Source: a virus
IMG/VR virus record: IMGVR_UViG_3300008108_008089
Coordinates: 1-58,729 of that record
Strand: one strand, 5' to 3'
Length of the DNA stretch: 58,729 nucleotides
Part shown: positions 7,819 through 15,935 of the stretch, one piece after another
Layout of the letters: each line of letters starts with the position of its first letter
How positions within the stretch are numbered: position 1 is the stretch's first letter
Program-made: the position numbers and the translations under genes
Notes under the pieces: model-generated
Seen by the model: the letters and a program-made list of their open reading frames with translations, nothing else
The model's database searches: none
Told to the model about the DNA's origin: nothing

Positions 7819-8051
7819 TTCTTTTTAGAAGGATAGTTTTCAGAGTCATCTGCCCAAAGCTCATCAAAAATTGTTGAAGGCATTTTGTCTCCTTTTTTCT
7901 GATGGGCTTTGAGGTGGTCAACCATTTCTTGGGTTGATTCAGCTAAAAAGCTTGTTTCCAACATGTCACCAAAACTACACATTTGACATGTAAGACCTCT
8001 AGGTGATGCAAATACATAAACATCATCTGCAAAAAATCTGGCGTAAGACAT
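7815..8051 (-). CDS. conserved actinophage Zn-finger-like protein (78 aa)
   Basis: A family common in actinophages: YARFFADDVYVFASPRGLTCQMC, then STQEMVDHLKAHQKKGDKMP. The CxxC and HxxxH spacing suggests one zinc site. Start chosen at the second ATG (8051), 8 bases from GGAG; the first ATG (8057) would leave only 2 bases. Function unknown. Confidence 0.65.
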   Translation of the reverse strand: MSYARFFADDVYVFASPRGLTCQMCSFGDMLETSFLAESTQEMVDHLKAHQKKGDKMPSTIFDELWADDSENYPSKKN

Positions 8052-8074
8052 AGTCATTTCTCCAGTATACGCGT

Positions 8075-8422
8075 TTAAGACAAATCTTCAAGAAAAACCT
8101 CTATAAAGGTTTTATCTTCTTCTGAGAGAGAATCTTTTATTTCTAAGTATTTTCTGTAATTATGTTCTCTAAAGTAGACAGTCTCCCCTTTTGCAGAAAG
8201 ATTGATTTCAACAAGCCCCATTTGCCAAAGCCTGTTTGCTGTCTCTCCAACATGTTGTACTTGCGCTTGCCAAAGCTCGGGGAAAATCTCTTCGCACAAA
8301 TCTGTTATTCGGTAGATAGGCTCCCCTGTGTCACCAGAGACTCCGTAAAACTCGACTGCTCCTATTTCTAGAAGAAGTCCAAAAAGGTAGTCTGACCTGT
8401 CTTGCTCTGGCTCTTCTGACAC
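8075..8422 (-). CDS. hypothetical protein (115 aa)
   Basis: Not recognised. An acidic 115-residue protein with a winged-helix-like arrangement in the middle (RITDLCEEIFPELW...RLWQMGLVEIN), which would fit a small regulatory protein. It is separated by one base from the upstream gene, so the two form an operon. Confidence 0.55.
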   Translation of the reverse strand: MSEEPEQDRSDYLFGLLLEIGAVEFYGVSGDTGEPIYRITDLCEEIFPELWQAQVQHVGETANRLWQMGLVEINLSAKGETVYFREHNYRKYLEIKDSLSEEDKTFIEVFLEDLS

Positions 8423-8423
8423 T

Positions 8424-8717
8424 TTATTCCTCTTCGTCAGGGTCTGATTCTGGTTCTTCTAAATCTTCCATATCATCAGGGTCAAAATTAAAAATAACAG
8501 CTTCTTCTAATACATCATGTTCTGTAATTATCAAAGCTACAAGTCTTAAAGCTTGTTTGTCTTTAAAACCTGCTTTTACTAAAGACTTAAAAAGCTCATA
8601 CATCTGCATTGCATCTTCATCTAAAGATGAGATGCCAAGGTCTACCTCGAGTCGATTGAAATCAAAAGACGAAGGTTCTTTGTCCCGAGGCTCTTCGGGT
8701 GAGTTCGGCTCACTCAT
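8424..8717 (-). CDS. acidic hypothetical protein (97 aa)
   Basis: A very acidic 97-residue protein ending in DPDDMEDLEEPESDPDEEE. No family recognised. It is immediately upstream of the 115-residue gene and downstream of the ABC-GNAT fusion. Confidence 0.55.
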   Translation of the reverse strand: MSEPNSPEEPRDKEPSSFDFNRLEVDLGISSLDEDAMQMYELFKSLVKAGFKDKQALRLVALIITEHDVLEEAVIFNFDPDDMEDLEEPESDPDEEE

Positions 8718-8742
8718 ATCTAAAGTGTAGACCTCAAAAAGA

Positions 8743-9822
8743 TTACTTATTTTCTCCTATATATTCGTGAGAATAAGACCATCGATTTGGATTTAATTGC
8801 CATCTCATATTTGTACGTTCAATATGTCCATCTAAACGTTTCATGTGGTTTTTTGATGTAGGTTTCCACAAATTAGAAGTGTCTCTATATTCGCCTAAGC
8901 GTGGATGAGAAGTCTTTGAAAAATATCTTTTTCCTTGATTTATATAATACTCTGCAACTGCTTCTGAAATTCTTGGGCCAAACCCAAGTCCTTGATAATC
9001 AGGATGAACTACTAAACGATGCTCACGCCAAGCATTTTGCACAGTGCCTGACGGATAAGTCATTGCTGCTACATAACCAACTAACTGTTGTTCCCAGATA
9101 GCCAAGTAGCTGTGTGAGGCCTTATTGAGCTTTTCGGAGAGATAGTGGTGCGAAGCGAAGTATCCCCAAACGCTGTTGTGGGCAGGATATATGTCGAGAA
9201 CCAGTTCAGGTCGTTGAAGATACCTTCCTGAGGTCCATTCGCCACGGTCAGTATCAATAACCCAATCTGGCTCAAGGAACTCAAGGATGTCGCGGTGAAC
9301 AGTTGCCAGCACAACTCCTTTTATGTTGTTACGACGAATGTATTTAGACATTGATGTTGATGCAGCTTTTGCAACATTACGATCTACAACAGATGTGTAT
9401 TCATCAATGACAGCACCACTTTGCAAAGATAGTGCTAAGTCAGCACGAAACTTCTGTCCATTTGATAAAACCTGATAAGGCTTTACCCACTCAGGAACAG
9501 ACATAAGTCCTGCTGCAGATAAGCGCTCACTTGCATCTACTGGATTATCAAAGTGAGATGCAATTGATTTGTTGTAGTCCCAAGTTGGGATTACTGGATT
9601 TCCAAAAGATTGGAGGAGAGTTGACTTACCTGTCCCAGAGGCACCAACGATTACGCCAAGATTAAACTCACTAGGAAGTTTTGGAAGAACAAACGGGTGA
9701 AAGGTTGAAAGACCGTTTGTTTCGTAATCGAAGGGACGAACAAGCTCTTGTGTAAGGCTGTCCATCTTAACTGTTGAGGTCAAAGGGGTAGATGACCTAT
9801 CTAGTTTTTGCCAACTCTCCAT
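8743..9822 (-). CDS. ABC-type ATPase fused to GNAT acetyltransferase (COG2401-like)
   Basis: A 359-residue fusion. The N-terminal half is an ABC-like ATPase: Walker A GASGTGKST (60-68), signature-like VLSNGQKFRADLALSL (118-133) and Walker B AVIDEYTS (137-144). The C-terminal half is a GNAT domain: LAIWEQQLVGYVAAM, HRLVVHPDYQGLGFGPRI (acetyl-CoA loop). This matches COG2401, an ATPase fused to acetyltransferase whose role is still poorly defined. GGAG precedes the ATG by 2-3 bases. Soluble, stand-alone; no transporter partner is nearby. Confidence 0.8.
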   Translation of the reverse strand: MESWQKLDRSSTPLTSTVKMDSLTQELVRPFDYETNGLSTFHPFVLPKLPSEFNLGVIVGASGTGKSTLLQSFGNPVIPTWDYNKSIASHFDNPVDASERLSAAGLMSVPEWVKPYQVLSNGQKFRADLALSLQSGAVIDEYTSVVDRNVAKAASTSMSKYIRRNNIKGVVLATVHRDILEFLEPDWVIDTDRGEWTSGRYLQRPELVLDIYPAHNSVWGYFASHHYLSEKLNKASHSYLAIWEQQLVGYVAAMTYPSGTVQNAWREHRLVVHPDYQGLGFGPRISEAVAEYYINQGKRYFSKTSHPRLGEYRDTSNLWKPTSKNHMKRLDGHIERTNMRWQLNPNRWSYSHEYIGENK

Positions 9823-9860
9823 AGCTCCAGGCTATCAGAGAAAGTTAAAAAAGTCCAGGC

Positions 9861-11117
9861 TTAGAGTAAGTCAAACCAAGAAATTGAGCCGACTACGCTG
9901 CCAGTCGAGGCAATTGTTTTTACTCCCACCACATAGACATCGCTGACTGGTCCACCAACTGATGAAGCGTTGGTTCTTCCTAGTTGAAGAGCAAAGTTGG
10001 CAATACCGTTTACATCAAGTCCAACAGCTGAGCTTTTTCCAGAGTTACCTGGTCCAGAGCCACCAGCCATAAAATACTCTCCTACAACAGTTCCACCAAC
10101 CATTGAAGTGGCTGAATTATTATATTCAATGTTTTGATTTGAATGAGTTGACCAAGTTCCGCCAGTTACTGAGGTTGGATTCTTAATTAAAGCAACAATA
10201 AAATTTTGGTCAGTTGTTGGAAGTGCAGCAAAGTTTGCTGGAACAATCACAGAGTCTTCTCTGCCAGAAGCCATTCTTATAGATACAACTGGATAAAAAG
10301 ATGTTCCTACAGAAATAGGTACATCACGAGAAGCTGTCCAAGAACTAGATTGTTTTTGGTATCCGCCATTAGATATAACTGAAATACAGATTTGCTTAAA
10401 AGTGCTTGAAGAGTTTGTAGTTCCTGTATTTTCTATTTCATATCTACATGGAAGAGATGCAGTTGTTATATAGACACGGTCTATACGATTTGCGTGATTA
10501 AACTGATGAGCAATAATAAATACTCCATCAATTGCAAACCCTAAACGAACTGAGCCAACGCCAAGCCATTCATACTCAGAGAACATAATTTGAGCCTTAG
10601 TCAAATCAAGGACAACATCACTTGGACCGCTACCGTCAAGTTTGTCCATGTTCCATTCAGATTGAGGGACGCGGGTTTCTACGATTTGACCGCTTGTATA
10701 CGAACGTTTAACAAAATTTACTGTTGTGCCATCAAGCTCTAAATAAAAACCATTGTGAGTAGAAAAATACCCAACTCTTTGGCGCAGGTTTGTTTTTGGT
10801 GCAGCAAGGACAAAAGTCTGAAGAACTTGAAGAGACTTACCTGGTTGGTATGAAAAGACCTTTTTTGTCTCTCTGTAAAGCTTGTCCCCCGAGGCTGTGC
10901 CAATAGTTAGTGCAGCCGTGCTTTGCTCTTGAATATGAGTTGCAGAAGCAGTTCCAGAAGTTACATCACTAAAGTCTCCATTTTGACTATATCTATGAGA
11001 AGCATCAAATAAAGTAAAGCCTTCGGATACTTTTGTACGACCGAACATGTCAGTGCGATATGCATTGATTTGGTCACGGGAGGGCTTCGAGACATTATTT
11101 AATGGTGATGAAGACAT
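9861..11117 (-). CDS. virion structural / fibre-like protein
   Basis: A 418-residue Ser/Thr/Gly-rich beta protein without a signal peptide. The segment GFTLFDASHRYS..., KVFSYQPGKSLQVLQTF and QRVGYFSTHNGFYLELDG resembles virion structural proteins known from cyanophages, where a beta-sandwich lectin-like fold is common. The C-terminal half is low in charge and rich in short beta repeats. Probably a decoration or adhesin fibre; it is the only clear virion gene in the left arm besides lysis genes. Confidence 0.6.
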   Translation of the reverse strand: MSSSPLNNVSKPSRDQINAYRTDMFGRTKVSEGFTLFDASHRYSQNGDFSDVTSGTASATHIQEQSTAALTIGTASGDKLYRETKKVFSYQPGKSLQVLQTFVLAAPKTNLRQRVGYFSTHNGFYLELDGTTVNFVKRSYTSGQIVETRVPQSEWNMDKLDGSGPSDVVLDLTKAQIMFSEYEWLGVGSVRLGFAIDGVFIIAHQFNHANRIDRVYITTASLPCRYEIENTGTTNSSSTFKQICISVISNGGYQKQSSSWTASRDVPISVGTSFYPVVSIRMASGREDSVIVPANFAALPTTDQNFIVALIKNPTSVTGGTWSTHSNQNIEYNNSATSMVGGTVVGEYFMAGGSGPGNSGKSSAVGLDVNGIANFALQLGRTNASSVGGPVSDVYVVGVKTIASTGSVVGSISWFDLL

Positions 11118-11189
11118 GTATTATATTGTAAAGCAAAAACAAGACCCGAGAAGGTCCTAAGGCTAAAGAATTGGATGTAGAATAGAACT

Positions 11190-11471
11190 ATGAAATGTCT
11201 ATGCGGATTTGAACAAATGCCTAATAACGGGCGAGTCTTGGCTAACCACGTCCAAGCATGCATGATTGATGGTCCTTGTAAGGACATTCTTCCTCTACCT
11301 GAGGTCGTATGGCGCGATGGTGGTTTCTCTGTTGTACGAGCCGCTGAAGAAGGCGAGCAGGTATATGACATTGGTCTTGTCCGCTATAACGCTCCTGAAG
11401 AGGAAAAAGAAGAGGCAGTTGTTGTCGTAGAAGAAACACCTGCTGAAGAAGCCCCTGCTTCAGAGGAATAA
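11190..11471 (+). CDS. zinc-binding small protein (93 aa)
   Basis: An N-terminal CxC...H...C site (MKCLCGFEQM, NHVQAC) followed by a Glu/Ala-rich tail. Function unknown. The ATG lies exactly six bases after TAGAAT (11178-11183) with no ribosome-binding site: a leaderless start. It is followed 25 bases later by the AdoMet-decarboxylase-like gene. Confidence 0.65.
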   Translation: MKCLCGFEQMPNNGRVLANHVQACMIDGPCKDILPLPEVVWRDGGFSVVRAAEEGEQVYDIGLVRYNAPEEEKEEAVVVVEETPAEEAPASEE

Positions 11472-11496
11472 TTACTTTCTGCTGTAGGCTTTAGTT

Positions 11497-11883
11497 ATGC
11501 CTTTACACAACCATTTACTAGTAAACGGGTGGACACTTAATCCACCGACTGACGAAACACTTGTTATCAATTGGATGCGTGAGCTTGTTGAATCCATTGA
11601 TATGAAGGTCATTCAAGGACCTTACGCCTCATATGTAACTGCTGAAGGAAACCGTGGTTTAACAGCAGTAGTTATGATTGAGACTTCTCATATTGCTATG
11701 CATATTTGGGATGAAGATAAACCTTCAAAAGTCCAGTTTGATTTATATACATGTGGAGAGCTTCCTGTAAAACAGGTGCTAGACAATCTTGAAACTAATC
11801 TCAGTCTTTTTGACTACACCTATGTGGTTCTTGAAAGAACTGATGGATTTACTATCGAAGACTTTACAAAGCCTTCAAAGTAA
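11497..11883 (+). CDS. S-adenosylmethionine decarboxylase-like protein
   Basis: A 128-residue protein close in length to bacterial SpeH. VVMIETSHIAMHIW (57-71) aligns with the family ESHxSIHTW, where the serine (here S64) self-cleaves to give the pyruvoyl group, and DLYTCGELP (C86) matches the conserved FTCG cysteine. The glutamate is shifted by one residue (E-T-S-H instead of E-S-H), so activity should be tested. AdoMetDC feeds spermidine synthesis, useful for DNA condensation. TAGGCT six bases before the ATG indicates a leaderless transcript. Confidence 0.7.
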   Translation: MPLHNHLLVNGWTLNPPTDETLVINWMRELVESIDMKVIQGPYASYVTAEGNRGLTAVVMIETSHIAMHIWDEDKPSKVQFDLYTCGELPVKQVLDNLETNLSLFDYTYVVLERTDGFTIEDFTKPSK

Positions 11884-12087
11884 TTCAGACTCGTCAACGA
11901 TATCTAAAGCTTTCTCAAAGAAAGCATCTTCTTGTTTGATGTAGTGATGTCTGCAAAAGAATAGATGTCCTGCTTCAAAAGTAACACGATAATATGCTTG
12001 ATGACCGCAAGCGTCGCAGCGTTCGCGGGGAGTTATATATTCAAGCGGTGTGTTGTCTAGCTTTATGATTTGAGTAGTCTCACTCAT
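11875..12087 (-). CDS. DUF7455-like zinc-ribbon protein
   Basis: A 70-residue protein with CDACGHQAYYRVTFEAGHLFFCRHH, the signature of the small DUF7455 family of Actinobacteria and their phages: CxxC and CxxH binding one zinc. Function unknown. It overlaps the DUF3039 gene by 8 bases (operon) and the convergent AdoMetDC-like gene by 9 bases. Confidence 0.8.
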   Translation of the reverse strand: MSETTQIIKLDNTPLEYITPRERCDACGHQAYYRVTFEAGHLFFCRHHYIKQEDAFFEKALDIVDESELL

Positions 12088-12316
12088 GGCTCATCTGCTC
12101 ATATATGTCTTTGCACATTGGGCAGATGGGAAATTTTTTTGGATCACGAGAAGGAACCCAAACTTTCCCACACAAAGCCATAATTGGTGTCCCATTGATT
12201 AATGCTTCCATAATCTCATCTTTTGGAGCATAGTGGGAGTAACGCTCGTGGTCGCCGTTTTCGTAGACGGTACGAGTGTCTTCTTGGCTTTGCGTGCCAG
12301 AACCTAACAGGGTCAT
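12080..12316 (-). CDS. DUF3039 protein
   Basis: A 78-residue protein matching DUF3039: GDHERYSHYAPKDEIMEALINGTPIMALCGKVWVPSRDPKKFPICPMCKDIY. The single cysteine plus CPMC form the metal site. This family is nearly restricted to Actinobacteria and their phages, which supports the host assignment. Function unknown. Coupled to the DUF7455-like gene. Confidence 0.85.
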   Translation of the reverse strand: MTLLGSGTQSQEDTRTVYENGDHERYSHYAPKDEIMEALINGTPIMALCGKVWVPSRDPKKFPICPMCKDIYEQMSHE

Positions 12317-12326
12317 ACTGATGATT

Positions 12327-13268
12327 CTAATACTCGATTGGTATGAGTGATTTTAAAACTAGGTCTTTAGGCATCACGGCGATATGACTAGATAAGTCAT
12401 CTCTGCCAAAGCTAATTAAGAAATTGTCCTTGTGGGCAACTAAACCAGCAGCAAATTCAACCCCTGACTTGAAGAACTGAAAGCCTTTAGAAATCTCCAA
12501 AATACTGCCTTCAATATTAAATCTTACAAAGTAATGAATGTAATTTCTGACAGAGGCATTTTGAGTGCTAAATCGTTTTGGCTCCCACCTAGCCTCGTTT
12601 CTTACAAAAGTTCTATGCATAACTCCAAGATATGTTCCATCTTCTAAAAGAAGCAAGTTTGTGTTGCCTCGAAGTTGTGAAAGCTTTCTTACATCTGTAA
12701 AAAGCATTGTCATCATATTATTTTGAACTGTGGAGTTTGGTCCATAAATAAAGTCAAAATGTGGATTTGGTTCGTAAGGCAGCATCCAATTCTTTTCTGG
12801 ACGCTGAGTATCCATACCATTTAAGACTTCAAAACTTACAAGCTTTGTGCACTTTGGGTCAAGACGGGCAATTGCCATACGTGCATATGGGACTTCTTCT
12901 TTATCCATAATTACACAGGTTATGTGCCAAGCACCATCTCGATAAAAAACTTTAGGGTCTTCTAAACCTCGTTTTAAATCCCCTGCAATAGAAGTATCTA
13001 TCTGTCTTAGATTTTCTAACTTCCATTCTTTATTAAACTCGCCCCAGTATATTTTTGAAGTGATGAGATTACCTTCGGTAACGGTATAACTTCCGTTATC
13101 CATAATTACATAATTACTTGAGCGCAAAGCTCCAACATACTTATTTTTGTAGTTTCCAATAGAAAGATTAGTTGCACCCCAATTTTTATTGTTAGGGTCA
13201 ATTAATCGACGGACATCAATTACATGTCCGCCTAAATCTCTAATGTAAGGAAACTTTGAAAAATCCAT
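12327..13268 (-). CDS. GH130/GH43-like beta-propeller glycan enzyme
   Basis: A 313-residue protein with the five-bladed propeller hallmarks of GH130 mannoside phosphorylases and related clan enzymes: GLEDPKVFYRDGAWHITC (conserved E-D-P), GPNSTVQNN, and near the end GVEFAAGLVAHKDNFLISFGRDD. It could cleave or phosphorolyse beta-mannosides or recognise a host glycan. It is last in a four-gene run with the halogenase; its start follows the membrane gene stop directly. Confidence 0.65.
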   Translation of the reverse strand: MDFSKFPYIRDLGGHVIDVRRLIDPNNKNWGATNLSIGNYKNKYVGALRSSNYVIMDNGSYTVTEGNLITSKIYWGEFNKEWKLENLRQIDTSIAGDLKRGLEDPKVFYRDGAWHITCVIMDKEEVPYARMAIARLDPKCTKLVSFEVLNGMDTQRPEKNWMLPYEPNPHFDFIYGPNSTVQNNMMTMLFTDVRKLSQLRGNTNLLLLEDGTYLGVMHRTFVRNEARWEPKRFSTQNASVRNYIHYFVRFNIEGSILEISKGFQFFKSGVEFAAGLVAHKDNFLISFGRDDLSSHIAVMPKDLVLKSLIPIEY

Positions 13269-13640
13269 CTACAGTCCTATAAAGTGCTTTACCAAAAATG
13301 TTGTTGCAAGAATGGTCCAAAGAATGTTAAACCAGATAAGAGTTGGTAGTGTTTTAATAGTTGCTGACCAAATTAGTAGAATACTTGTGATAAATGCAAA
13401 TATATACAGCCACCAAATAGAAATACCAAAGAGCAAACCTGGAATGATGATGAGTGCTTTAGTGGTGAATGCTAGAAACTCAACGGTGTTAGGAACATTC
13501 CAATATTCACGTTGACCCATCGTCTGTAGTGCTTTGACCCACTGGAAATGTTTCTTCACATTCCCATCAAAGACTTCTTGGTTTGTGTAGAAGTTTGGGT
13601 CTTTGTATTGGTAGTTTTTTGGTGTTTTATTGTTTTTCAT
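13269..13640 (-). CDS. multi-helix membrane protein (123 aa)
   Basis: A 123-residue protein with a polar aromatic N-terminus (Tyr/Asn-rich, about 50 residues) and then two to three transmembrane helices (about residues 55-75, 76-95 and 98-120). Not recognised. Its 5' end overlaps the halogenase 3' end by 14 bases, and its stop abuts the propeller gene, so all are co-translated. Confidence 0.65.
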   Translation of the reverse strand: MKNNKTPKNYQYKDPNFYTNQEVFDGNVKKHFQWVKALQTMGQREYWNVPNTVEFLAFTTKALIIIPGLLFGISIWWLYIFAFITSILLIWSATIKTLPTLIWFNILWTILATTFLVKHFIGL

Positions 13641-14976
13641 TCATCTTCTCCAAGAACTCGTCGTGGGTAATTGCTTCATTGTCTGCTACATATTGAATAA
13701 GTTTTTTAAAGCTTGTATATCTTTGTTCCATAAAAGTTCTTGTAAAATTATAGAACTCAAATAGCTTGTGGTGTTCTATAAACTTTTTATTTTTAAGCCC
13801 GAGAAGAATATAAGACCATGAATCAATTTCAAAGAAATTGTGGTCTATAAAATCATTAAGGATAAAGGCTCTTTTATTATTTATATCTAAATAACGTTTT
13901 GATGAAGCAGGTGCATTTTCGTAGGTGTAGTGCTCCCAAAACTCTGTATCGGTTCTTCCACTCATGTAATGAGCATAAATAAAGCCAATGACTTCTTCTT
14001 GATTCTTACGCCAGAAGTTATTGAAATCATCAATAATACTTTGGTCTTTTGTATACATAAGTTCTACATTGCCAAGTAATGCACTAGACCAATCAATAAC
14101 AGTTGACCATATAGAAGTAGCTTCTAGCGGTTCAACAAAACCTGCAGAAAGACCAATCGTAAATACATTCTTTTTCCAAGGTTCTGATAAATAACCTGGT
14201 TCCCAACTAAATGATTTTTCCCTAGGCCATTCAGGTTCATAGCCAAGATAATCAATAATCTCTTCTCTTGCTTGAGCATCATCAATCATGTTGCTATTAA
14301 AAACATAACCGCAACCATAACGAGATTGAAGAGGAATCTTCCACATCCACCCATACTTCATTGCTACTGCTTCTGTGTATGGAGGGATAGGACTTTCTAT
14401 ATCAAGGAAGAAAGGCATAGCAGCATTGACAGTTAAATGGTCTTTAGCAGACACCCAACTAGCTCCCATCTTTTCGTATTGAAAAATTGGATCTGATGCT
14501 GGATAAAATTCTTCTCTATGTGGTTTGAAGGCAACCTTGTTCTGCTCACATAAGCGGGTCATAAAACACCACTCTTCTTGAGGTTCTTGTAGTTTTGCTA
14601 CCTGTGTAAAAAGAGCTGGTGTACCAGAGACATATCTTTCTAAAGAAACCTCTGTAGCAGCAACATTACCAAAACCAACAAATGGGTGATAGAACCAATC
14701 AGAATCTCCACCTTTATGCCAATTTGTAAACTTAATACCCTGCTTAAGTGTTACATCTGCTTCTTGAATTAATTTAGAAACAGGTATTTGTAGTACGTCT
14801 AAAAAGCTAATTAGTTGAGGAGTTGCTCCCTCACCAGCACCAAGAATACCGATTTTGTCTGACTCGATTAAGGTTATTCTTTTTGTTGGAAGAACTGTCT
14901 TTGCATAAAGAGCAACGAGCCACCCTGCTGTACCACCACCAATGATGGTCACATTCTTTATGTCTCTAAGCTCCAT
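13627..14976 (-). CDS. flavin-dependent halogenase (tryptophan halogenase family)
   Basis: A 449-residue protein. The FAD motif GGGTAGW is at 13-19. K78 in TLKQGIKFTNW aligns with the catalytic lysine that carries the hypohalous intermediate. W211-M-W213-K-I-P is the halogenase WxWxIP signature. SAGFVEPLEATS (279-289) matches the late FAD/substrate segment with the catalytic glutamate. So it is expected to halogenate an aromatic or other electron-rich substrate using FADH2, O2 and halide. A viral member, VirX1 of a cyanophage, is known. No flavin reductase gene is seen nearby. Confidence 0.88.
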   Translation of the reverse strand: MELRDIKNVTIIGGGTAGWLVALYAKTVLPTKRITLIESDKIGILGAGEGATPQLISFLDVLQIPVSKLIQEADVTLKQGIKFTNWHKGGDSDWFYHPFVGFGNVAATEVSLERYVSGTPALFTQVAKLQEPQEEWCFMTRLCEQNKVAFKPHREEFYPASDPIFQYEKMGASWVSAKDHLTVNAAMPFFLDIESPIPPYTEAVAMKYGWMWKIPLQSRYGCGYVFNSNMIDDAQAREEIIDYLGYEPEWPREKSFSWEPGYLSEPWKKNVFTIGLSAGFVEPLEATSIWSTVIDWSSALLGNVELMYTKDQSIIDDFNNFWRKNQEEVIGFIYAHYMSGRTDTEFWEHYTYENAPASSKRYLDINNKRAFILNDFIDHNFFEIDSWSYILLGLKNKKFIEHHKLFEFYNFTRTFMEQRYTSFKKLIQYVADNEAITHDEFLEKMNEKQ

Positions 14977-15680
14977 CAGTTGTACTCTTTCTTATTCCAT
15001 ATGTTATTTCGGTAATGTCCAAACATTTTGGTCATACCGTCCCACATTCTCTTTTCTGCTTTTTTACCAAGGGTCTCGTCAAACTCTGATTCCCAAGCAT
15101 CGCGCTTAAATGGGAAGATTTGATAAATAGGAGTTCCTGCTGGAATTACTCCTTCAAAATTATCTTTCATATAAAAAGGTAAGTGCCCGTGAGGCATTAT
15201 TGAATCAGAATCGTGGATACCGTTCAAAGTTGTAAACGGGAGGTCATAACGATTAAACGGATGAGTTATAAGAACACTATAACCTGGAGGAGTTTGAATT
15301 GAGAAAGGTGTTACCCAAGCGTATTGCTGAGGATAGTGTCCTGCAGGAATAGGAAGAAGTTCCATACCATGACTACTTCTGTCATTGATTGGGGTAGGGT
15401 CTACAAGCCAATCTAGTTTTAAACCATCTGGTCGTCTTGTTACTTGAACATCTTGCCAAAGAGTTGCTGTATATCCGCAAATCATCGCGTCAAAAAATGG
15501 AACGCACATCTTCATACCAATATTAGAACGAGCACCTCGTTCGGTATAAATAATAGAAGCTTCCTTGCCATCTATAAATCTAGGAGATTTTTTATACCAA
15601 TCTGGAACTACATTTCTAACGGGTACAGGAAGTTCAGGGTAGTCGTGACTTCTTCCAAACTTGATTATCTTTTTTCCCAT
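14976..15680 (-). CDS. DUF6065-like phage protein, halogenase partner
   Basis: A 234-residue relative of 3262-3987 (shared VPDWYKKxPxxIDG, MxxCxPxxDAMxxGY, TPPGYSVLxxxPxNRYDLP, EGVIPAGTPIYQIFPFKRDAWE). Its stop overlaps the halogenase start by one base, so it is made with the halogenase and may prepare or bind its substrate. DUF6065 has no established reaction; the link to halogenation is by neighbourhood only. Confidence 0.65.
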   Translation of the reverse strand: MGKKIIKFGRSHDYPELPVPVRNVVPDWYKKSPRFIDGKEASIIYTERGARSNIGMKMCVPFFDAMICGYTATLWQDVQVTRRPDGLKLDWLVDPTPINDRSSHGMELLPIPAGHYPQQYAWVTPFSIQTPPGYSVLITHPFNRYDLPFTTLNGIHDSDSIMPHGHLPFYMKDNFEGVIPAGTPIYQIFPFKRDAWESEFDETLGKKAEKRMWDGMTKMFGHYRNNIWNKKEYN

Positions 15681-15694
15681 GATGAGAGCCTATC

Positions 15695-15877
15695 CTACTT
15701 AGACTCAAAACCATCGAGAACATCCACTTCATTTACAAATGTAATTACACAATTCCAAGAGCAGAAATGTTTATCTTCGCCGTTGTGGCTGAGGATGATG
15801 TACTTCTGCTTATTTGTGTAGTTATTTTCAATCCAAGCTTCGCAGGTGGGTGCGTCGCAGTGTAGGGCTAGTGCCAT
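15695..15877 (-). CDS. zinc-binding conserved actinophage protein (60 aa)
   Basis: MALALHCDAPTCEAW, then HFCSWNCVITFVNE: two CxxxxC/CxxxC pairs typical of a small actinophage family that likely binds one zinc. Role unknown. It precedes the halogenase run by 14 bases on the minus strand and may share its transcript. Confidence 0.65.
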   Translation of the reverse strand: MALALHCDAPTCEAWIENNYTNKQKYIILSHNGEDKHFCSWNCVITFVNEVDVLDGFESK

Positions 15878-15935
15878 GTCATTTCGTCTCTCTTGTCGTT
15901 ATTGTTGCTTCTACCTGCAGTCTATGTGTTAGACC

